A DNA stretch of 48,986 bases from NCBI GenBank assembly GCA_030524425.1, contig JAUNGN010000019.1:1-48986 (forward strand), given 5' to 3'. The notes below the pieces were generated by a model. The model saw only the letters and a program-made list of their open reading frames with translations. It made no database searches and was not told the DNA's origin. Made by a program: the position numbers and the translations under genes. Shown one piece after another: positions 15,743 to 23,993 of this stretch. Position 1 is the stretch's first letter. Every line of letters starts with the position of its first letter. The stretch comes from Clostridia bacterium. Its GTDB lineage: Bacteria; Bacillota; Clostridia; Lachnospirales; CAG-274.

Positions 15743-17173
15743 ATGAAAAAGGTAATGGCTATTATGCTCTGTGTTGCTTTTGTTTTTAGCTGTACAGGAT
15801 GCAGTGAGGTTGAAATTGAGCATTTTGACAAGTCTGTGTATAAGGATATGTCAGGTGTTGTTAATTTTGATGAAAGTGTTAATATTACTATTGATCCTGA
15901 AAATCTGGCAAATGCTGTAATTGAAATTCAGGATGAATTGTCACAGTTGGAAAAACAGGATAATGATAAGTATGCGCCTGAGGGAGAAAATTATATTTAT
16001 CCTGCTGATGAAGATGCAGAAATGTTTGTTAATGAGTTTTTATCTGCAATAAGAATTGCGCTTGATGAAAACAAAATGTTTACACTTGAAGTAGACGTTA
16101 AGGGTGCAGCAGATTTTGACAATATGATATCTGACGAAAATATTATTTGCAGATTTAACAATATTTCAATAGATTGCGGTAACGGATATATGCGTGGCGA
16201 TAAAATATTTATTAATAAAAAGCTGTTTTATACAATTGGTTCTATAAATTTTATGTATGATATAGAAATATTGGGAGAGTATTATAAGGCACTTGATGAA
16301 ATGTTTGGAGATAATGAATATGTTGTTATGTCTTACGAAAATGTAGGCGGATATTTAGGTAACACAAATTTTGCATCATCTATTATTGACAGCACTAATG
16401 TTTTGCAGAAGGCACAGCTTGATTATTATGAACAGGCAAAGGATATATTAAAAAACTTTGACTCCGAATGTGTAACAAGGATAGAAAATGGCACAAGATT
16501 CCAGCTTAAGTCATCTGATTTTGCAAATGCAGGTAATCGGTTTGCATCATATGTAAGACAGCATAGTGAATCGGTTTCAAAACTTGTAAATGATTATGTT
16601 TCAATTATTATGGCTGCAAGTATGAGTATTTATGGCGATGAAATGAATGGTATGGAATATCTGTTTGATAATATGAATGTAACAGGTGATGATATAATAG
16701 CAGCAATGGACGGACTTAAGGAAATGATAAACTCTCCTGAGTTTAGTATTATATTTAAGACTCTTGATATAACATATACCAATGATATTACAGAAAAGGA
16801 TAATTCTCAGAATAATGTTACTGTAATAAAGGGTTCATACAATAATAAGAAAGCTTTTTCTATTGAAACTAATATCAATATTACTAATACGGAAAGCTAT
16901 GAATTTGCTGATATAAGCAATGAAAATGGCATAGAGTATATGGAATTTTTTGAAAAGCTTAATAGCCTGCAAAATGATTTAATGTATGGCGAATATAATT
17001 ATAGCCTAAACAGCAGCTATGAGTGCCCTGATTGCGGCCAAAGTTTTAAATATATAGACACTCACTATTGTAATAAGTGCGGATTTGTTCATGATTTTTA
17101 TGAAGGTGATGAAAATTGTGACAGACAGCCTGGATGTGAACTGGCTAAAGAGGCAACTCAGATAGCAGCATAA
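15743..17173 (+). CDS. putative lipoprotein with C-terminal zinc ribbon
   Basis: A 476-residue exported protein of unknown family. The start at 15743 (MKKVMAIMLCVAF) is preferred to GTG 15734 because AGAGGAG (15728-15734) is then at the right spacing. The signal peptide ends FSCTGC with Cys20 as the likely lipidation site; cysteine at the -3 position is unusual. The long middle (30-420) is acidic and asparagine-rich, with no domain I recognise. Near the end, CPDCG (Cys428/431) and CNKCG (Cys443/446) form a zinc-ribbon pattern, followed by two more cysteines. A zinc ribbon on a surface lipoprotein is odd. It appears monocistronic. Confidence 0.75.
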   Translation: MKKVMAIMLCVAFVFSCTGCSEVEIEHFDKSVYKDMSGVVNFDESVNITIDPENLANAVIEIQDELSQLEKQDNDKYAPEGENYIYPADEDAEMFVNEFLSAIRIALDENKMFTLEVDVKGAADFDNMISDENIICRFNNISIDCGNGYMRGDKIFINKKLFYTIGSINFMYDIEILGEYYKALDEMFGDNEYVVMSYENVGGYLGNTNFASSIIDSTNVLQKAQLDYYEQAKDILKNFDSECVTRIENGTRFQLKSSDFANAGNRFASYVRQHSESVSKLVNDYVSIIMAASMSIYGDEMNGMEYLFDNMNVTGDDIIAAMDGLKEMINSPEFSIIFKTLDITYTNDITEKDNSQNNVTVIKGSYNNKKAFSIETNINITNTESYEFADISNENGIEYMEFFEKLNSLQNDLMYGEYNYSLNSSYECPDCGQSFKYIDTHYCNKCGFVHDFYEGDENCDRQPGCELAKEATQIAA

Positions 17174-17203
17174 TTTTAATAAAATTAATATTTATAGTTG
17201 AGG

Positions 17204-17228
17204 AGGGTGTTGCAAAATGCAACACCCT
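17204..17228. terminator. hairpin after the lipoprotein gene
   Basis: AGGGTGTTGCA and TGCAACACCCT form a perfect 11-bp stem with a 3-nt loop. There is no immediate T-tract. A second stem, CCGTAAA/TTTTACGG (17280-17314), is followed by a T run near 17322-17328 and may be the true terminator. Confidence 0.6.
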
Positions 17229-17329
17229 TCAGATTGTAAAAAACTGTTTTTTTACGTAAAACGTGGATTTTGAGGGATACCGTAAATTCAAAAAGCTTTG
17301 TTTTTATTTTACGGCAGTCTATTTTTTTG

Positions 17330-17358
17330 TTGAAAATTGAAAGTATTGGTAGTATACT
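17330..17358 (+). promoter_or_regulatory. promoter of lrgAB
   Basis: TTGAAA (17330-17335), a 17-bp spacer and TATACT (17353-17358), 38 bp before lrgA. Confidence 0.6.
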
Positions 17359-17395
17359 AACTTTATTGTAATTGTAATTTTCAGGAGATGATGTA

Positions 17396-17755
17396 ATGAA
17401 ATATGTTTTTCAGTTTGGGTTAATATTGGCAGTTACATTTGTGGCAGAATTAATCTACAGCTATGTACCTTTACCTGTTCCTGCAAGTATATACGGACTT
17501 GCCATAATGCTTATTTTACTTGTGACAAAAATTATTAAATTAGAATGGGTTAGGGAAAGTGCAAAATATCTTATTGCAATTATGCCTCTTATGTTTATAC
17601 CTGCAGGAGCAAAGCTTATAACAGCAGCTAAAATGATTTTGCCTGTCATACTTCCTGTTTTGTTTATTTTAATTTTAACTACGGCTTTGGTCATGGCAGT
17701 ATCAGGAAAAGTTACGGAATTTATAATAAAGAGGGAAAGTAAAAATGATAAGTAA
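17396..17755 (+). CDS. lrgA: LrgA/CidA-family membrane protein
   Basis: A 119-residue holin-like protein with four membrane helices (about 5-25, 30-48, 60-80, 88-110). The family marks are VPLPVPASIYGLAIMLILL and the MPLMFIPAGAKLI stretch. Relatives modulate murein hydrolase activity or, in some bacteria, help export small metabolites such as pyruvate. It overlaps lrgB by 11 bp, so the two are translationally coupled. No LytSR regulator lies nearby, so control is not evident beyond the own promoter. Confidence 0.88.
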   Translation: MKYVFQFGLILAVTFVAELIYSYVPLPVPASIYGLAIMLILLVTKIIKLEWVRESAKYLIAIMPLMFIPAGAKLITAAKMILPVILPVLFILILTTALVMAVSGKVTEFIIKRESKNDK

Positions 17756-18431
17756 TATTTTAACCTTAAGTGCTTATTGGGGCATAGCTGTAAGTATATT
17801 GGGATATGGCATTGGTGTTTTATTGAATAAGAAATTGAAAAATGGTTTCGTAAATCCTCTTTTAATTTCTATTACATTTGTAATAATTGTTTTGGTTTGC
17901 TTTAATATAGATTATGAAAAGTACAGAGAAAGTTCTGAAATATTAAGCTGGCTTTTAACTCCTGCAACAGTCTGCTTAGCAATTCCTTTATATGAGCAGT
18001 TAAGCCTTTTAAAAGATAATTATAAGGCTGTTTTGGGCGGTATAACAGCAGGTGTATTTACAAGTCTTTTAAGTGTGTTTTTACTGTGTGTTTTATTTAA
18101 GTTTGAAGATGGCATGAGAATTTCACTTTTACCTAAATCAATTACTACTGCTATTGGTATGGGATTAGCCGAAGAATTGGGCGGAATTGATACTATTGCC
18201 GCATCTGCCATTATTATAACAGGTATAATCGGTAATGTAATTTGCAGAAGTGTGTGTAAAGTATTTAAAATTACTCACCCTGTTGCAGTCGGTATTGCAA
18301 TAGGAACAGCTTCCCATGCTGTAGGTACAACAAAAGCCTTTGAGATAGGAGAGGTTGAGGGAGCTATGAGCAGTTTGTCAATAGCTGTTTCGGGGATTAT
18401 TACTGTTGCTGCAATTCAATTATTTGTATAA
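17745..18431 (+). CDS. lrgB: LrgB-family membrane protein
   Basis: A 228-residue integral membrane protein, the usual partner of LrgA. It has about seven helices. The conserved LLPKSITTAIGMGLAEELGG (about 129-148) and AVGIAIGTASHAVGTTKAFEIGEVEGAMSSL (about 183-213) are characteristic of the LrgB/YohK/PlsH family. Its start lies inside the lrgA 3' end. The operon ends at a hairpin shared with the convergent mgtE gene. Confidence 0.9.
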   Translation: MISNILTLSAYWGIAVSILGYGIGVLLNKKLKNGFVNPLLISITFVIIVLVCFNIDYEKYRESSEILSWLLTPATVCLAIPLYEQLSLLKDNYKAVLGGITAGVFTSLLSVFLLCVLFKFEDGMRISLLPKSITTAIGMGLAEELGGIDTIAASAIIITGIIGNVICRSVCKVFKITHPVAVGIAIGTASHAVGTTKAFEIGEVEGAMSSLSIAVSGIITVAAIQLFV

Positions 18432-18460
18432 AAAATGGCAGGCAAAAGCCTGTCATTTTT
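18432..18460. terminator. bidirectional terminator between lrgB and mgtE
   Basis: AAAATGGCAGGC (18432-18443) and GCCTGTCATTTTT (18448-18460) form a stem with a loop of 4 nt, flanked by A and T runs on both sides, fitting termination of both convergent transcripts. Confidence 0.8.
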
Positions 18461-19791
18461 TATAAATGCAATATTGAAGATGCAATATTAAAATATATTA
18501 TAATTGAAAAGGTATCTACAACTGTAGTAATAAGAGGTGCTGCCATAATTGCAGGATCAAGCTTTATAAGTTTTGCAAATATAGGAAGTAAGCATCCTGC
18601 CATTTTAGCAATTACTATTGTGCCAATAAGAGAAAGGGATACAATTAAAGCAAGAGAAATATCCCTATACATCAATAATATTCTCAATCCGTTTGCAAGG
18701 GCAAGAACAAGGCTTACTACTAAAGCAACTCTGAATTCTTTCCACATAATTTTAAATGTATCTCTGAAATGAAGCTCATCTACAGCAAGACCTCTTATGA
18801 TTAGTGTAGAGCTTTGTGAACCGCAGTTGCCTCCGGTATCAGTAAGCATTGGTATAAATGCTACAAGAAGGGGTATGGCATTAAAGGCATTTTCATAATT
18901 TGCTATTATTGTGCCTGTAACAGTGGCAGAAAGCATTAAAACTAAAAGCCATACTATTCTGTGTCTTGCGTGCATCCATACACTTGTTTTTAAATAAGGC
19001 TCGTCATTTGCCTCCATTGCCGCCATTTTCTGCATATCCTCTGTTGTTTCCTCGGTTAAGACATCTATGGCATCATCAAATGTTACTATGCCCACAATAC
19101 AGCCCTCTGAATCTACAGTAGGTATGGCAATAAGACCATATTTCCTGAAAAGCTTTGCGGCATCTTCTTTATCATCAGTAGTTTTTATTGAAATGAAGTT
19201 ATCCTTCATTATTTCACTTATTTTAATATCGTCATTATTAAGCATTAAGTCCTTGGCAGATACAATGCCAAGAAGTTTATGTTTATTAACAACATAACAG
19301 GTGTAAACTGTTTCGCTGTCTATTCCTACACGTCTTATTTTGTCAAGAGCCTCACGTACTGTCATATCAGGGTGAAGCTCAATAAACTCAACTGTCATTA
19401 TACTGCCTGCGCTGTCATCCGGATATTTAAGCAGGTGATTAATGTCAGCTCTTTGTTCCTTATCTACATTTTCAAGCAAAAGGGTAACAACATTTGCAGG
19501 CATATCACCTAAAAGATCGGCAGCATCATCAGCAAACATTGAATCTATAATTGATGTTATTTCCTGTTTTGCAAGGGAACGGATAAGGACTTGTCTTAAA
19601 TCATTATCCATGTATGAAAATACCTCAGCAGCCTTATCCTTTTTTATCATTCTGAATACAACTACCAGCTGTTTTTCATCAAGCTCAGATAAGAGAGAGG
19701 CAATATCAACGGGGTTATAACAGGACAACACCTCCTGAAGTGCCTTAAATTTTTTGTTCTCCAATACAGAGAGTAATTCATTTTTTGTCAT
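18460..19791 (-). CDS. mgtE: MgtE-family magnesium transporter
   Basis: A 443-residue magnesium channel/transporter. The start is the MTKNELLSVLENKK methionine at 19791, preceded by AAGGAGGAAA, rather than an upstream ATG at 19827 with no site. The N-domain (about 1-120) is followed by two CBS domains (about 125-250) that sense cytosolic magnesium, then a plug helix (TTEDMQKMAAMEANDEPYL). Five membrane helices follow, with family sequences such as FIPMLTDTGGNCGSQSSTLIIRGLA. A 190-nt leader with two hairpins sits between promoter and start. Confidence 0.93.
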   Translation of the reverse strand: MTKNELLSVLENKKFKALQEVLSCYNPVDIASLLSELDEKQLVVVFRMIKKDKAAEVFSYMDNDLRQVLIRSLAKQEITSIIDSMFADDAADLLGDMPANVVTLLLENVDKEQRADINHLLKYPDDSAGSIMTVEFIELHPDMTVREALDKIRRVGIDSETVYTCYVVNKHKLLGIVSAKDLMLNNDDIKISEIMKDNFISIKTTDDKEDAAKLFRKYGLIAIPTVDSEGCIVGIVTFDDAIDVLTEETTEDMQKMAAMEANDEPYLKTSVWMHARHRIVWLLVLMLSATVTGTIIANYENAFNAIPLLVAFIPMLTDTGGNCGSQSSTLIIRGLAVDELHFRDTFKIMWKEFRVALVVSLVLALANGLRILLMYRDISLALIVSLSLIGTIVIAKMAGCLLPIFAKLIKLDPAIMAAPLITTVVDTFSIIIYFNIASSILHL

Positions 19792-19973
19792 ATTTTCCTC
19801 CTTGTTATACACACAACCAAAATGCATAACAAGGAAAGGGCATATTTATCCCTTTAAATTTGTAAACATTTTTGAATTGTATGTATTATATTTCGATTGA
19901 CTTCGACCATTACTACTGTCCAAAAATGTTCACCGTCCTTTTAATAAAATTTAGCTCTGATATTGTTCAGGCT
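19792..19973 (-). promoter_or_regulatory. structured leader of mgtE, unrecognised
   Basis: Between the promoter and mgtE lies about 180 nt of leader. Near the gene it has AAAGGG/CCCTTT (19835-19855) and a 9-bp stem ATAACAAGG/CCTTGTTAT (19800-19834). The 3' arm of that stem overlaps the start of the AAGGAGG ribosome site, so folding could hide it. I do not see the conserved M-box (ykoK) motifs here. Regulation by magnesium is inference from the gene. Confidence 0.5.
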
Positions 19974-19979
19974 ATAAAT

Positions 19980-20008
19980 AGTATAGCATTTTTAATTTTA
20001 ATAGTCAA
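19980..20008 (-). promoter_or_regulatory. promoter of mgtE
   Basis: On the minus strand, TTGACT (20008-20003), a 17-bp spacer and TATACT (19985-19980). Confidence 0.65.
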
Positions 20009-20044
20009 TGAAATTAAGTTAATGGAATTTAATATTCTTTTTAT

Positions 20045-20073
20045 TTGTGTTTATATCAAATATATGGTAAAAT
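20045..20073 (+). promoter_or_regulatory. promoter of the L,D-transpeptidase gene
   Basis: TTGTGT (20045-20050), a 17-bp spacer and TAAAAT (20068-20073), 22 bp before the start. Confidence 0.5.
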
Positions 20074-20094
20074 TAAATAAAAGAGGGTGATTAT

Positions 20095-20919
20095 ATGAAA
20101 AAAATAAAATATATATTAATAATTGTTTTGATATTTGTATTTTCAGGTTCTTTTGTCAGTGCGGATACAAATGTAAATGAGTACACCATTACTGTAAATA
20201 AGGCTACAAACTGTGTAACTGTTTATAAATTAAATGACAGCGGAAGTTATGAACCCTTTAAAGCCATGATATGTTCTGTGGGGGCCGATAACGGTACACC
20301 CTCAGGAAGCTTTAAAACACAGGCTAAGTATACATGGAGGCCTCTTTTTGGCGACGTTTATGGTCAGTATGCAACAAGAATTAACGGCAATATACTTTTT
20401 CATTCAGTGTATTACAAAACAACAAGTCCCGATACCCTGAAGGCTGATGAATATAACAAGCTGGGTACAGCTGCATCAATGGGATGTGTAAGGCTTACTG
20501 TGGCTGATGCAAAATGGATATATGATAACTGTCCTATTGGGACAAGGGTGAATATTACAGACAATGGTTATGATCCTTTGCCGAGGCCAAGAGCAATTAA
20601 ACTTGGAGTAAATGCGTCATATCCCAACTGGGATCCCACAGATCCCAATCCGAATAATCCATGGAAAAATGAGGGTATAAAATTTAATTATCAAAGCCTA
20701 TATAAAACCGTTAAGTCAAGTGATGGGCTAACCTCTGAAAAGCTTGCAGGAGTAATAAGATATGGTGTAACTGCATACGATACTGCCAATAATCCTGTTA
20801 ATTTTTTGCTGGCATATAATATTGAGCCAACAACACCGGGAACATATGAGGTAAAGTATTATGCAACAGATGTACTTGGCAATTATGGTGAAATAACAGG
20901 ATATTTAACTATTGAGTAA
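20095..20919 (+). CDS. L,D-transpeptidase (YkuD) with C-terminal Ig-like domain
   Basis: A 274-residue exported enzyme that probably makes 3-3 peptidoglycan cross-links or attaches proteins. Residues 1-23 are a signal peptide ending FVSA. The YkuD domain spans about 29-155. His103 (ILFHSVYY) and the SMGCVRL motif with Ser128 and catalytic Cys131 are both present, so it should be active. A proline-rich linker (WDPTDPNPNNPW) leads to a beta-sandwich domain at about 205-274 (TPGTYEVKYYATDVLGNYGE), like DUF5011/Ig-type wall domains. It opens the surface-protein cluster but has its own promoter. Confidence 0.9.
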   Translation: MKKIKYILIIVLIFVFSGSFVSADTNVNEYTITVNKATNCVTVYKLNDSGSYEPFKAMICSVGADNGTPSGSFKTQAKYTWRPLFGDVYGQYATRINGNILFHSVYYKTTSPDTLKADEYNKLGTAASMGCVRLTVADAKWIYDNCPIGTRVNITDNGYDPLPRPRAIKLGVNASYPNWDPTDPNPNNPWKNEGIKFNYQSLYKTVKSSDGLTSEKLAGVIRYGVTAYDTANNPVNFLLAYNIEPTTPGTYEVKYYATDVLGNYGEITGYLTIE

Positions 20920-20942
20920 TTATTTAAGGCCGGAAACATGTG

Positions 20943-20958
20943 TTTTCAGCTTTCTGCA
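20943..20958. other. hairpin after the L,D-transpeptidase gene
   Basis: A short imperfect stem around GGAAAACA-type arms (GAAACA...TGTTTTC, about 20934-20950). It may end the transpeptidase transcript, but there is no clear T-tract. Little else is visible between 20920 and 21069. Confidence 0.3.
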
Positions 20959-21069
20959 TTATAAAAACTGTTTAATATTAAATTTATGTTACGACTTATA
21001 GATATAATAGAAAGTTAAAATAAAAGTGATATAATTAAGTTATGATATAAAAGGTTAGGGGGCAGTAAT

Positions 21070-23814
21070 ATGAAAAAAATTATTGCAGTAATATTAACAT
21101 TAATTATAATTACAGCTGGCATGGTAAATGTCTATGCTGAGGATATTTATAAAATTGAGGGTACAGATTTTTTCTATGCAGAATTAAATGAGGGCGGCAG
21201 ATATATATGTGACGAAAATGGTAATAAATTAAATGACCAATTATTTTATGATATTGAAGCCGGGGGTAAGGCTCTTATTGTAAGGTATTATGGAGGAGAG
21301 TATAACAATAAAGTTACGGTTTTTGATATGTCATTTAAGCCTGTTATTGTAATTAAATATGATTATATAGATTTTAATGAAAATACTAATTGTTATGAAT
21401 GCTTTTATTATGATAATGATAATATTTACAGAGTAGACTTTTATAATGACAGCTTTGAAAAGGTTTTACAGTCAAGAGATATAAGAATACTTGAAGGCAC
21501 CGGCTGTTATTATGAAAGAGTAATTGGGGAGAATAATGCCCATAGAGAATATTTTTTTATATGTGATAATGAGGGAAACAGAATTATTGAGGAGGGTTTT
21601 TTATCTATAAGAGCTGAGTATGGGAATGTGGTTGTAAATCGTGCTGCAGACCGTAAAGATGCACTCCTTGACAGAGAATTTAATATTGTAAATGACAGTT
21701 TTTACGATTTGATTTACTTCGATGAGAATATAAACTGTTTTGAGCTTACAAATTTTGTTAATGACGAAAATGGAAATACCGTTGCCGTTAAGGAGTATGT
21801 AAATGCTGACTTTGTAAGTGTAAATCCCATAAGACATTTTGAGGACTCAATGTACTGCACTGTTGAGGAAAATAGTGAATTTTATATTTGCGATGAAAAT
21901 GGCAGACATTTAAGTGATAAGCCTTATTACGAAATTGAATCCATAGGTGACGGATATTTAAAGGTAAGAAGCAGCAATAAATATCCCTATAAGTACGGCT
22001 TGCTTGATGTTGACCTAAACACCGTAATTGATGAAATATATTTCAATATAGAAAACACTGGTGCAATATATTGCTATAATAATGGCAAAACAGTTGTTTA
22101 CAATTCAAAGGCGGATAAAATTATTAATGAATATGATAATAACATTATTTATGTCACACCTATAAAAGGTATGGAGGGTAAGTATGTATATGATATGCAT
22201 CCCCTTGCCGATATTCCAAATGACAGTAAAATGGTTATTGATGATAAAGGTAACTGCCTTACGAGGAAATATTTGAGTATATCAAGGGAGGCAGGTCTTG
22301 GAGATACCCTTTTTGTACAAAAAAGAATCGGTATGGCAGATACATTAAGTGGTATATTAAATTCTGAGTGCAAGGAAATTATACCAACAGAATGGTACAA
22401 TGTTGATGTAAAGGAAGAAAATGGTGTTGTATATATTATTGCAAATCAGGGAAGTGACCGCTATTTTGATATTTTAGGCAATGAATATGGCAGTGTTGCA
22501 GACATTATGGACAAAAATGGCAATGCTGATGCAATAAGTGACTGGGCAAAGGAAAGCGTTGAAAAGGCTATAGAAACTAATATTGTGCCTGAAAATCTTA
22601 AGGGCTTTTATACTTTTGATATAACAAGAGGTGAGTTTTGTCAGCTGGCCATGCAGACTTATGTTGCCAAGACAGGCTGCACAATTTATACCGATATTGA
22701 GAATCCCTTTGATGATGTTAATGATGTGTATGTAACAAATGCTTATAACCTTAAAATTGTTGCAGGTGTGGGCAATAATAAATTTGCACCCAATAATAAA
22801 ATTACCCGCCAGGAGGCTGCCGTAATGCTTAATAATCTTGCTAAGCTTATGAATGTTGAAGAAAGTGAAAAGGCGGCTAAATTTGCGGATGAAAGCTATT
22901 TTGCGGACTGGGCTAAAACTGCTGTTTATTCTGTTGCAGGTATGAAGAGCGGTGATACATATGTTATGGCAGGTACAGGTGAGGGGAAATTTTCTCCTTG
23001 GATGAATTATACAAGGGAGCAGGCTATTGTTACTATGCTTAGGCTTTATAATTGCGAGGAAAAGGAGCTGTATTATGACGGTCAATACCTTCAAAGCACT
23101 CCGGAGGCAGAGAAAATATATGGTGACTGGCTTTATTATGACAGCTGTTATGTTAAAGACGGTGAAATAGTCAGCACCATTGTAAGATTGAAAAAGGATG
23201 GCAGTGAGCAGCAGATACTTGTAAGCAATGAGTATGGTCTGAATTTTAATGCTGTAATTGGTGAGTACATTTACTATACTGTGTTTGATGAAAATTCAAA
23301 TTATTCTTTCAGAAAAATGAAGCTTGACGGAACTGATGAAAATGAAATTACGGAGGATGAGAGCAAATCAGCAGATGAATTGCGCCTAAAAAAGGCTCAC
23401 GATGAAAAATATCAGTATTTTATTGAAGGTGAAATGTTTGCAGGCAAGACTGTTGAATGGTATTTATGCAGAAGTGATTTAAATGGAGAAAATGCAAAAA
23501 GACTGATTAAAAATCAGGTTTTAAGCAGACCGATTGTATACGAGGGTTACGTTTATATAATAGTATACAGTGACAACAGCTCAATTGATATTGTCAGAGT
23601 TGACAGTGATGGAAATGTTGAAAATCTTACTAACTGTGTGGAAGGTGATTTTGATATACAGCCGGGGGGTATAATAAAAATTGATGAAGGGAAAATTTAT
23701 TATAGAAGAGTGCGGGATATTGATGATGAATATCATACCCTTTACATAATGAATGATGATTATGTATATTCAATGAATATTAATGGTGATGACAACAAAT
23801 TATTATACGAATAA
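21070..23814 (+). CDS. exported WG-repeat/SLH/DUF5050-like protein
   Basis: A 914-residue surface protein. A signal peptide (1-23, ending VYA) is followed by about 460 residues of WG-type beta repeats. These show the recurring theme of a short 'Y/F-x-C-D-E-N-G-x-x-L' strand pair, for example YICDENGNKL, FICDNEGNRI and YICDENGRHL. Three SLH motifs span about 485-665 (ITRGEFCQLA, ITRQEAAVML, TREQAIVTML), which anchor proteins to wall polymers. The last 230 residues resemble DUF5050 (GDWLYYDS, IYYTVFDENSNYSFRKMKLDG, YLCRSDLNGEN). It has no enzymatic motif and is probably a surface-anchored binding or structural protein. Confidence 0.8.
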   Translation: MKKIIAVILTLIIITAGMVNVYAEDIYKIEGTDFFYAELNEGGRYICDENGNKLNDQLFYDIEAGGKALIVRYYGGEYNNKVTVFDMSFKPVIVIKYDYIDFNENTNCYECFYYDNDNIYRVDFYNDSFEKVLQSRDIRILEGTGCYYERVIGENNAHREYFFICDNEGNRIIEEGFLSIRAEYGNVVVNRAADRKDALLDREFNIVNDSFYDLIYFDENINCFELTNFVNDENGNTVAVKEYVNADFVSVNPIRHFEDSMYCTVEENSEFYICDENGRHLSDKPYYEIESIGDGYLKVRSSNKYPYKYGLLDVDLNTVIDEIYFNIENTGAIYCYNNGKTVVYNSKADKIINEYDNNIIYVTPIKGMEGKYVYDMHPLADIPNDSKMVIDDKGNCLTRKYLSISREAGLGDTLFVQKRIGMADTLSGILNSECKEIIPTEWYNVDVKEENGVVYIIANQGSDRYFDILGNEYGSVADIMDKNGNADAISDWAKESVEKAIETNIVPENLKGFYTFDITRGEFCQLAMQTYVAKTGCTIYTDIENPFDDVNDVYVTNAYNLKIVAGVGNNKFAPNNKITRQEAAVMLNNLAKLMNVEESEKAAKFADESYFADWAKTAVYSVAGMKSGDTYVMAGTGEGKFSPWMNYTREQAIVTMLRLYNCEEKELYYDGQYLQSTPEAEKIYGDWLYYDSCYVKDGEIVSTIVRLKKDGSEQQILVSNEYGLNFNAVIGEYIYYTVFDENSNYSFRKMKLDGTDENEITEDESKSADELRLKKAHDEKYQYFIEGEMFAGKTVEWYLCRSDLNGENAKRLIKNQVLSRPIVYEGYVYIIVYSDNSSIDIVRVDSDGNVENLTNCVEGDFDIQPGGIIKIDEGKIYYRRVRDIDDEYHTLYIMNDDYVYSMNINGDDNKLLYE

Positions 23815-23895
23815 AATAAAAGTGAATAATTATTGAAATATCTGCACGCAGAATAAAGACAAAACTTTATTATCAGATAAGAAAAGCTGGATTAA

Positions 23896-23960
23896 TATTT
23901 ACCTGTATTCAAGGCAGGTTGTCAGGTATGCCTGTAACGGTGAGCAGGTGAGCATATTAA
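23896..23960 (+). other. CAGGT-rich hairpin region before the WG-repeat operon
   Basis: Between 23815 and 23993 there is no gene. ACCTG (about 23900) is followed by three CAGGT copies and a CAGG/CCTG stem, giving alternative pairings. It is GC-richer than its surroundings and may be a leader element or a relative of the mini-hairpin chains elsewhere in the window. Confidence 0.35.
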
Positions 23961-23993
23961 AAACATTAAATAAGATAACAGGGGGCAATGTAT

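Noticed and set aside
19792..19980. M-box (ykoK) riboswitch upstream of mgtE
   Set aside because: The conserved GTTAGGTGAGG and CTGCTGCC-type blocks are not found in the leader, so only an unclassified structured leader is reported.
22474..23094. 206-codon open frame on the minus strand inside the WG/SLH gene
   Set aside because: Antisense shadow of a clearly coding gene, cysteine- and histidine-rich composition typical of AT-rich antisense frames, and no ribosome site.
23896..23960. c-di-GMP or c-di-AMP riboswitch
   Set aside because: None of the conserved core blocks of those classes could be found.
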